NCBI RefSeq assembly: GCF_963676685.1
Contig: NC_092354.1
Location: forward strand, 17,304,746 to 17,368,745
DNA from: Mytilus edulis
Lineage: Eukaryota; Mollusca; Bivalvia; Mytilida; Mytilidae
Direction of reading: 5' to 3'
Length of the DNA stretch: 64,000 bases
This document shows, in pieces, positions 57,840-64,000 of this stretch. The number at the start of each line of letters is the position of its first letter. The stretch's first letter is position 1. The translations under genes and the position numbers were made by a program. The notes beneath the pieces were generated by a model that did not search any database, was not told the origin of the DNA, and saw only the letters and a program-made list of their open reading frames with translations.

Positions 57840-58011
57840 CAGTGGCGGATTCAGGAGGGGGGGGGGGGGGGTTCCGGGGGTGCGCAACCCCCCTTTATTT
57901 TTGCCGATCAATGCATTTGTATCGGGACATATGTTTTGCACCCCCCCCCCCCTTTGCCCTGGGTGCCCTGGGTTAGCACCCCCCTTTCGAAAATTCCTGC
58001 ATCCGCCCCTG
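57840..58011. mobile_element. MITE, CAGTGGCGGATTCAGG ends, 5-bp duplication
   Basis: CAGTGGCGGATTCAGGAGGGG at the left (one G-run) and CATCCGCCCCTG at the right, flanked by GGAAC (57,835-57,839; 58,012-58,016). The CAGTGGCGGAT terminus is known to me from many animal MITEs. CAG...CTG ends and a 5-base duplication group it with 16,882 and 32,948. Confidence 0.75.
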
Positions 58012-58154
58012 GGAACAGTATATCTGCATCTTTTTTGTAATAGTTAATACATATGTTCCTGGTTAAACGTATACAGAATTTAGAGAAAATCAGTCCCAGT
58101 CAAATTTTTAATTGATTATATCATAAATTCAAGGACGCGGACCTGTCGGTTTTC

Positions 58155-60015
58155 TCTACTTCTAAAAAAGGAAGATGTGGTATGATTGCCAATGAGACAA
58201 CTACCCCCAAGAGACCAAATGACAAAGAAATAAACAACTACCATAATGTGTCACCGTACGGCCTTCGACAATGAGCATAGTCAGTATATACAAAACAGTT
58301 TAAATAACGTTAAATTATATTGTAACAAATGGCAACTCTCTTTGAATACAAACAAAACTAAATCCATGATTTTTAGTCAGTCAAAACATAAAAGTGAAAC
58401 ATCACATATTTACTATGAGAATAAAGCCATAGAGAGTGTAACAGAATATTCATTTTTGGGAATGTTGATAAAATGTAATGGAAATTTATCACAAAGTACT
58501 TTAGAGCTGACAAAAAAAGCAAAAAAAGTATTTTTTGCAATAAAATCATATACTAAATCATTGAATAATCTACCTATAAAAGTAGCAAATAATCTTTTTG
58601 ATTTTTTAGTAAAACCAATTATGACCTATAATTCAGAAGTAACATATTTGGATACATATATTTCTTTTCATCGAGCCAAAAGCAGAGCCTTAACTTCAGG
58701 AAAAGAAATTAATCAACTTGATTTTATAGACAAAACCCCCATAGAAAATATGCATCTTAAATTTTGTAAATCTACTCTAGGGATAAGAAAAAATGCATCC
58801 AATTTAGGAGCAAGAGTTGAATTAGGAAGATTGCCTATAGAATGTTTTATTAAAACACAAACCCTGTTATATTTAGCTAGACTATATAATAATAATATTA
58901 ATCCATTGTTAAAGGAAGCTTTTTCTCTAGCACAGTCTCTAGATTTGACAGGAACTTACTCATGGTATACATATGCTAAAAATATTGTTAAAGAGACTAA
59001 CGTTGACCTTAATATTCTTTCTACTTGTAAGGACATAAAAGATGTAAATAAAATAAAAAACGATATAAAGTTAAAAATGAAAAATAGATATGAAGATTTA
59101 ATTCAAAATAAATTTCAAAACATCGATGATAAAAGTAAATTTTTTCTCTATAAAAAACTTAAAAAAGATTACAAACTAGAATATTGTCTAAATACATCTA
59201 ATTTTCAGATAAGGAGATTAATCACTAAATTTAGAATAAGTGATCACTCCCTCTTGATTGAAAAGGGGAGATATTTTAAAATCCCAAGAGAGGAACGTCT
59301 TTGCCATAAATGTAAAATACTAGAGGATGAGAAATATTTTTTACTATATTGTGAGTATAATAAAACTCTAAGAAATGACTTTTTTCATCACATATGTACA
59401 GAAAATAATAACTTTAATAATTAAAATGAAGAAGAAAAAATTCATTATCTACTAAATCCATCATCGCCTTTACAAACAAATAAGTTAGGATCCTTCTTGA
59501 AAAAGTCATTAGAACTGAGGGCAGGGGACTCTTAACAACTTGTTTGTTGTTATAAATTTTAATGCTGTTGATATTTTGTATGTTTAATATGTATGTATAT
59601 ATGTTTATTGTGTTTATTGTATTAATATATGTTGGTCACAAACTGTAAAGTTTATATGACAATAAAATATTTGATTTGATTTAGTTATAAAAGGCCGCGC
59701 AATGACAATGTAAAACAATTTAAACGAGAAAAGTAACGACCTAATTTATGCACAAAAAATGAACGAAAAACAAATATGTAACACACAAACAAACGACAAC
59801 CACTGAATTACAGGCTCCTGACTTGGGACCGGCACATACATAAGAATGTGGCGGGGTTAAAAATGTAAGCGGGATCGCAACCCTCCCCTAACCTGGGACA
59901 GTGGTGTAACAGTACAACATAAGAACGAACTATAAAAATCAGTTGAAAAGGCTTAACTCATCAGATGGATAAAAACACAAATACTTCAAGTGGACGTGGC
60001 CGGGTAACTTTTTAA
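58155..60015. repeat. Mussel repeat split by a LINE
   Basis: Left part ATGTGGTATGATTGCCAATG to GAGCATAGTCAG (58,280); right part TATAAAAGGCC (59,688) to GTGGACGTGGCCGGGTAAC. Compared with the copy at 45,028 the LINE sits at the CATAGTCAGC/TATAAAAGG position. Confidence 0.7.
58285..59424 (+). pseudogene. LINE C-terminal region with CCHC knuckle, 5'-truncated, frame intact
   Basis: About 380 codons are open from the truncation point: LNNVKLYCNKWQLSLNTNKT, FLGMLIKCNGNLSQS, NSEVTYL, then ISDHSLLIEKGRYFKIPREE and RLCHKCKILEDEKYFLLYC. These are the region after the RT catalytic box, with the C-terminal Cys/His knuckle. It begins just downstream of where FADD would be. A TAA at 59,422 is followed by frame remnants (LSSPLQTNKLGSFLKKSL) up to 59,530. 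Untranslated tail: GTCACAAACTGTAAAG, AATAAAATATTTGATTTGAT. The unbroken frame makes this the youngest LINE piece here. Confidence 0.8.
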
Positions 60016-60840
60016 GTTCTGCTATTTATATATTAATATTTAAAAACAGTCATTTCAAAAGCTATTAGTTATCCTCAAACAGAGAAGCAAACATTCTTAA
60101 GGGAGTTCGCTTCTCAGTTTCAAAATAATAAACTTTTCAAAACACTAGTTTATATGAATAGGGGATCAATAAACTTTTAATGAATCAAAAGAGCCAAAAA
60201 ATATAGTTCAATGTGCTTGTTTTCGAGATATTAGCCATTGCATTTTTTGCGGGAAAATGTTCTCTCTTGACTTTTCTTTGCTTTATCATTGACAAGTTTA
60301 AGTTCTCAAAAACTTTTAAAAAATAACTTAAATTTTACATATGGCTTATCATAATACATAATCAATACGGGGTTCGAAGGAAGGGCATAACAGTTCGTGG
60401 CCAAAATGGTTAAAATATCACAGAGCGTGCAGATACGATTTTGTTGGAGTCTATTTCAAGTGGGGAAAATACAGCATAAAAGAGCTGCACTTCCAATCCG
60501 CCACTGAAGTGTACGTAAATGCGAAATTTGAATACTTTCTTTAGATTATCCTGGCTGAAGGGATGCTTTAAGACTTGAAAAGGGGGGGGGGGGGGGGTGG
60601 GTGTGGCGAAATCTGCTGAAATACCTTTGCAATTATTTTGGGTGCATCGCAATAATATATCACCATGCATTGGTGTTTTGCCGATACTAAAAGACTAAAG
60701 AGATCACTATTCGGTAAAATTAGGAAACATAATACTATGAACTCTGAAATATTTGCAATGTAACTTTTAAAAACTTTCATACTACATTTCGTATTTCGTA
60801 CAGTTCCGAAGGTTTATTAACATATTGCCAAACAGCTTTT
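60016..60840. other. Intergenic, no gene seen
   Basis: A G-run at 60,581-60,597 with CGAAATCTGC nearby. CAATCCGCCACTGAAG at 60,497 resembles the CAGTGGCGGAT MITE end, inverted. Confidence 0.4.
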
Positions 60841-60849
60841 TTACCTTTC

Positions 60850-61030
60850 TTGCAATCAATGTCCTGAGCGGGCGTAGTTATTTGTACACACCCAACTAGA
60901 CATGGTAGACGTGTTTTTGAATTTATACATTCCCGGCATACAACGAAACGACTTTTATAGCATTCTTGTTATCAATGTCCTAAGCGGGCATTGTTGTTTA
61001 TTGACGCACCAAAATAGACTTGTTTGTGTA
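60850..61030. repeat. Two diverged direct repeats of about 115 bases
   Basis: ATCAATGTCCTGAGCGGGC then TTTTGAATTTATA, and ATCAATGTCCTAAGCGGGC then TTTGTGTATTTATA. Confidence 0.55.
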
Positions 61031-61034
61031 TTTA

Positions 61035-61170
61035 TAGGACAGGGGACTCTTAAAATATTTACTTTTATTGTGTATATTAATGATCTTGTTGTTATTTTTA
61101 ATTTTCATTTTGTTATGTTATGTCACATACTATAAATATGTAGTTTTATGGCAATAATGAATTGAAAAAA
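61035..61170 (+). mobile_element. LINE 3' tail fragment
   Basis: GGACAGGGGACTCTTAA and TATGTCACATACTATAAAT, TTATGGCAATAATGAATTG match the 3' end of the LINE at 59,520-59,672. Confidence 0.6.
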
Positions 61171-61199
61171 ATATATATATATATATAATTCCCATAAAA

Positions 61200-61311
61200 C
61201 CACATACTGCTTATAATTGTGCGTTGTAAACTTTAAAAAACCGAACTTCGGCCAAAACCGAACAAAATCGTAAGTCCCGAAGAGGTTCGGTTTGAACAGG
61301 TTTCACTTTAT
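61200..61311. mobile_element. Half MITE of the ACAGTGAAACCTG family
   Basis: CGAAGAGGTTCGGTTTGAAC then AGGTTTCACT, matching the inverted left part of 61,740-61,930. Confidence 0.55.
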
Positions 61312-61739
61312 ATATTGATAACACAGAAGACCTTGTGTGGTTTTCAACATGCTTCAAATATTTGCCACTAGACGCTTATTAAGCAATTAACAAGGCTGAG
61401 CAGATCCGCGCAGATAATTTACATTTTCAACTATCGAAAACACCGTACATAACTATTTGCCGTAGCCTTTGTCCACAAGCAGTAGCACTGTTTGATGACT
61501 GTTGATACACTTTTGTACATCGACAATAATTTGCTGTTTTAGAATCTAATGCATTCTGGGCAAAAGCGTACACCAAAAACGTTGTGATTGGTTTAAAACG
61601 TTCTAAACCGTGAATGGATTTTTAACCAATGACGTTACTTTATTTTCATTTTGGTGTACGAACAATAATATTACCCATAGTCAGTAGTCCTAAAGTTAGA
61701 TTCCGAAAAGGCCAATTCTCATAGTATACTGATAAGTAT

Positions 61740-61930
61740 TACAGTGAAACATGTTTAAAACGAACCTCTTCGGGACTTAAAATTTTGCAAGATTTTGGCC
61801 GATGTTTAGTTTTATCAGGTTCACAACGCATATAATTCAATATGACGGTGCTTACGAAAATGTTTGCCAATTTATACAGGTTATCGGTTTATACAAGATT
61901 CGGTTTAGTCAGCTGCCTGGTCTCACTGTA
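61740..61930. mobile_element. MITE of the ACAGTGAAACCTG family
   Basis: TACAGTGAAACATGTTTAAA then ACGAACCTCTTCGGG, ending CTGCCTGGTCTCACTGTA. TA at the outer edges. Confidence 0.6.
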
Positions 61931-61934
61931 CATT

Positions 61935-61936
<2 letters not shown>

Positions 61937-61974
<38 letters not shown>

Positions 61975-62078
61975 CATGGTTTTGTTTGTTAAATGTATTT
62001 TGTGTATGTTTATATTATTTGTCACAAACTTATTGTTCAGAGTTTATATGACAATAAATATTTGAATTGAATTGAATT
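61937..62078 (+). mobile_element. T38 run and LINE 3' tail
   Basis: 38 T in a row (61,937-61,974), then TTGTCACAAACTTATTG, AGAGTTTATATGACAATAAA and a TTGAATTGAATTGAATT tail. Third copy of this LINE 3' end. Confidence 0.65.
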
Positions 62079-62134
62079 AATCTAGACTTGGAATGGCTTA
62101 CAAGCGGAGCACTTGAATTCATTTATGTTTTGAT

Positions 62135-62300
62135 AGGGTTCGTGTAGACTGATAAGTGTGTCTCAAATCGTAGCTATCATACCAGGGGAAAACACTCGTC
62201 AGTCTAGGGTTCGTGTTGCGCTTTCTGTGTAGTGTATATTTTATGAACTGTTATTTGTCTTTTCGTTACGTTTTTACATGATCATTTCGTTGTCTGCTTT
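62135..62300 (+). repeat. Mussel repeat fragment hosting a 60-bp hairpin
   Basis: AGGGTTCGTGT, insertion, AGGGTTCGTGTTGC, then TGTGTAGTGTATATTTTATG; same family as at 47,570-47,770. Confidence 0.6.
62146..62205. mobile_element. 60-bp hairpin with exact 11-bp duplication
   Basis: AGACTGATAAGTGT pairs with ACACTCGTCAGTCT. AGGGTTCGTGT at 62,135-62,145 and 62,206-62,216. Unrelated in sequence to the ATTCGGCAATCC hairpins but inserted in the same host word. Confidence 0.75.
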
Positions 62301-62477
62301 CATTCAATTTTGTTTTGTAGCATGATGACGGTCATGCCTATTGCGCAGGTTATTAATAACAGTTAGCTGTGACTTTTTAGTAAAAATTCGACTTGAAGTA
62401 AAACGATTTTTGATTGGAATATGAATATGATATTGATTGAATCGAGTATTATATTGAAAACAAAATATATTTTACAT

Positions 62478-62683
62478 AAAATTGAGAATGGAAATCGAGA
62501 ATGTGTCAAACAGACAATAACCCGACCATAGAGCAGACAACAACCGAATGCCACCAATGGCATGAATGGGTCGATCTTTAATGCAGCTAGAAAATCCTGC
62601 ACCTGGAGGCGTCTATCAGCTGGCCACTAAACACGTATGTATTCTTGTTCAGTGATAATGGACGTCATACTAAACTCTGAAAT
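62478..62683. repeat. Mussel repeat fragment
   Basis: AAAATTGAGAATGGAAATCG, TGTGTCAAACAGACAATAAC, GACCATAGAGCAGACAAC, TGGACGTCATACTAAACTC. It stops abruptly at the tRNA-like sequence. Confidence 0.65.
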
Positions 62684-62718
62684 AAAGTCCAGAGTGCTAA
62701 CCATTACACCATGGAACC
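62684..62718 (-). pseudogene. tRNA-Gln 5' half
   Basis: Minus strand begins GGTTCCATGGTGTAATGGTT and continues AGCACTCTGGACTTT, the standard metazoan tRNA-Gln from base 1 into the anticodon; it then diverges. No T-arm, so not a working gene. Confidence 0.75.
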
Positions 62719-63068
62719 CTATGACATATTATAGAGAAGTTATATGTATATGAACATACGGGACGCACCGATTTATTATTTTCTTACTTTTATAACTTTC
62801 TTTCTATTCGTTACCGTATGAACACACTAGATATCAGATAATACGCCTGGGTGCATTACTCTACAACCAAGCTAACTGTTTTACGACCGTTTCAATTTTA
62901 GTGGGTGAAAGTGTCGGTATACATCAGTTTATTTTGGCCGATAGAAATAATACGTTACTTGCAAACTAAAATGCATACCCGTATTTATATAAAATTCCGA
63001 TGAAATTTTTTGGCAGGTTTTTGAGTTGATCACTGTTAAGTACATACATTTCTATACTTTTGTTAACA

Positions 63069-63093
63069 GGTTCCATGGTGTAATGGTTAGCAC
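63069..63093 (+). pseudogene. tRNA-Gln 5' fragment
   Basis: 25 bases from GGTTCCATGG to TTAGCAC, identical to the start of the minus-strand copy at 62,694-62,718, in opposite orientation; sequence after it is unrelated. Confidence 0.7.
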
Positions 63094-63126
63094 AAGAAAA
63101 CAAACAAGATTTACATGACAATAGCT

Positions 63127-63239
63127 TTATTGACCATGACCAACATGATGGTGTAGACAGAGACATTTGTATTCAAAGCAATGTCCATGGCCGCCATTGA
63201 CGCAGTCATCCTGTTTACAGTCCTCAAAGTCGCTACATG
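63127..63239 (-). CDS. Last exon of a small six-cysteine secreted-type protein
   Basis: Acceptor TTTTATTTCAG at 63,240; the exon reads CSDFEDCKQDDCVNGGHGHC then FEYKCLCLHHHVGHGQ and stop. Cysteine spacing is C-x5-C-x4-C-x7-C-x4-C-x-C. The TAA stop lies inside the AATAAA polyadenylation signal (GGT CAA TAA AGC). It joins in phase 1 to the exon at 63,731-63,853 (G plus CA gives Ala). A His-rich tail follows the last Cys. Six-Cys modules of this size occur in molluscan antimicrobial and matrix peptides; I cannot assign a family. Upstream exons with the signal peptide are outside the window. Confidence 0.65.
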
Positions 63240-63730
63240 CTGAAATAAAAAACATTAAAAAATATATTATGTACAATTAAATTGGCAATATCCCGTGCTT
63301 ATAAATAATGATACAAAAAGGGATACAAAAAAGCAAAAACAAAGTAACAAAGTAACAAATCTTATGTTCAATAGTTGTCGTTTGTTGATGTGGTTCATAG
63401 GTTTTTCTCGTTTCTCGTTTTTTATATTAAGTTAAGACCGTTGGTTTTCCCCATTTGAATGGTTTGACACTAAGGCTAGTAATTTTTTGGGGCCTTTAAG
63501 AAATTTACAGATTGTTGTTCGGAGTGAGCCAAGGCTCCGTGTTGAAGACAGTACCTTGACCTATAATGGTTTAGTTTTATAAATTGTGACTTGGATGCAG
63601 AGTTGTCTGCTTTTATTCAATTTTGTCTCATTGGCACTCATACCACATTTTCCTATTTCATTCCACATAACAGTCATTCTTATTCACAAAACAAAGAGCG
63701 AAACCTCATTTATTCGTTAAAACAACCTAC

Positions 63731-63853
63731 CATTGCCGAAATATTCCACACAGGCACATGTTGCAAACAAGCAAGTTGTATTATGTGTATGCGCACATCT
63801 TGTTGTTTTACAATCTGACGGTGCACCACAATGCTCACCTGTAACAGTTACAG
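63731..63853 (-). CDS. Internal exon, second six-cysteine module of the same gene
   Basis: 123 bases between CAG acceptor (63,854) and GTAGGT donor (63,730), phase 1-1, so duplicable without frame change. Reads EHCGAPSDCKTTRCAHTHNT then TCLFATCACVEYFGN: spacing C-x5-C-x4-C-x8-C-x4-C-x-C, the same as in the last exon. One exon, one module. Confidence 0.65.
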
Positions 63854-64000
63854 CTGAAAACAGAAATTATAGAACGTAAAACATTTTGACATGTTCAGAG
63901 TTGTTTTACAATCTGACGGTGCACCACAATGCTCACCTGTAACAGTTACAGCTGAAAACAGAAATTATAGTACGTAAAACATTTTGACATGTTCAGAGTT
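63803..64000 (-). repeat. 98-bp tandem duplication covering half of the exon
   Basis: TTGTTTTACAATCTGACGGT starts at 63,803 and 63,901; the copies differ at one base (AGAACG/AGTACG). The second includes acceptor and the first 50 bases of the exon (to SDCKT) but no donor. The last two bases of the window would start a third copy. Confidence 0.85.

Noticed and set aside
62684..63093. Functional tRNA-Gln genes
   Set aside because: Both copies stop before the anticodon stem is complete; no T-arm or B box.

Overview
The window reads as AT-rich nuclear DNA of a bivalve mollusc, most likely a Mytilus mussel. This rests on genes with GT-AG introns, long C2H2 zinc-finger arrays, non-LTR retrotransposon debris, and several interspersed repeats I recognise from Mytilus sequence (for example the family containing GAATGTGTCAAAGAGACAAC). 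The species call is from memory and was not checked by search. Genes are sparse; most of the 64 kb is repeats and nested mobile elements.

Layout. 0-2.9 kb: tandem repeats and a possible LTR. 2.89-8.29 kb: a nearly complete DNA transposon with about 84-bp imperfect terminal inverted repeats (TIRs), apparent TTAA target duplication and one long broken gene. That gene has N-terminal zinc motifs, a FEN/XPG-like nuclease core and a Tesmin/TSO1-like Cys-rich tail; it resembles the Academ superfamily. 10.1-15.5 kb: two minus-strand C2H2 genes (A1, B1) with a decayed array between them. 16.7-20.3 kb: four stacked inverted-repeat elements. 20.4-27.8 kb: four broken LINE pieces, one split by a mussel repeat and one by a second repeat. 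28-34.3 kb: foldback elements and minisatellites that grew from zinc-finger linker DNA. 34.3-43.2 kb: the second pair of C2H2 genes (B2, A2), paralogues of B1 and A1 in mirrored order. 45-54.7 kb: a probable secreted Lys/Asn/Gly-rich structural protein gene on the minus strand, with a signal-peptide exon at 54.7 kb and the main exon at 46.2-47.4 kb. 55-63 kb: nested foldbacks, a LINE 3' part, MITEs and two inverted tRNA-Gln 5' fragments. 63.1-64 kb: the 3' exons of a small six-cysteine secreted-type protein gene on the minus strand, running off the edge.

Four observations deserve most attention. (1) The TIR-bounded nuclease transposon. (2) A dispersed 70-90-bp hairpin element present four times, with 11-12-bp direct repeats at its ends, plus an unrelated 60-bp hairpin inserted at the same target words. 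(3) A class of foldback elements with G-rich arms, about 6-bp target duplications and a private short tandem repeat inside each. (4) At least three tandem arrays of different period (24, 63, 76 bp) that all contain the zinc-finger linker (RTHTGDKP) DNA without whole fingers.

All reading was by eye. Element ends and duplications are exact where positions are given; family names come from memory.
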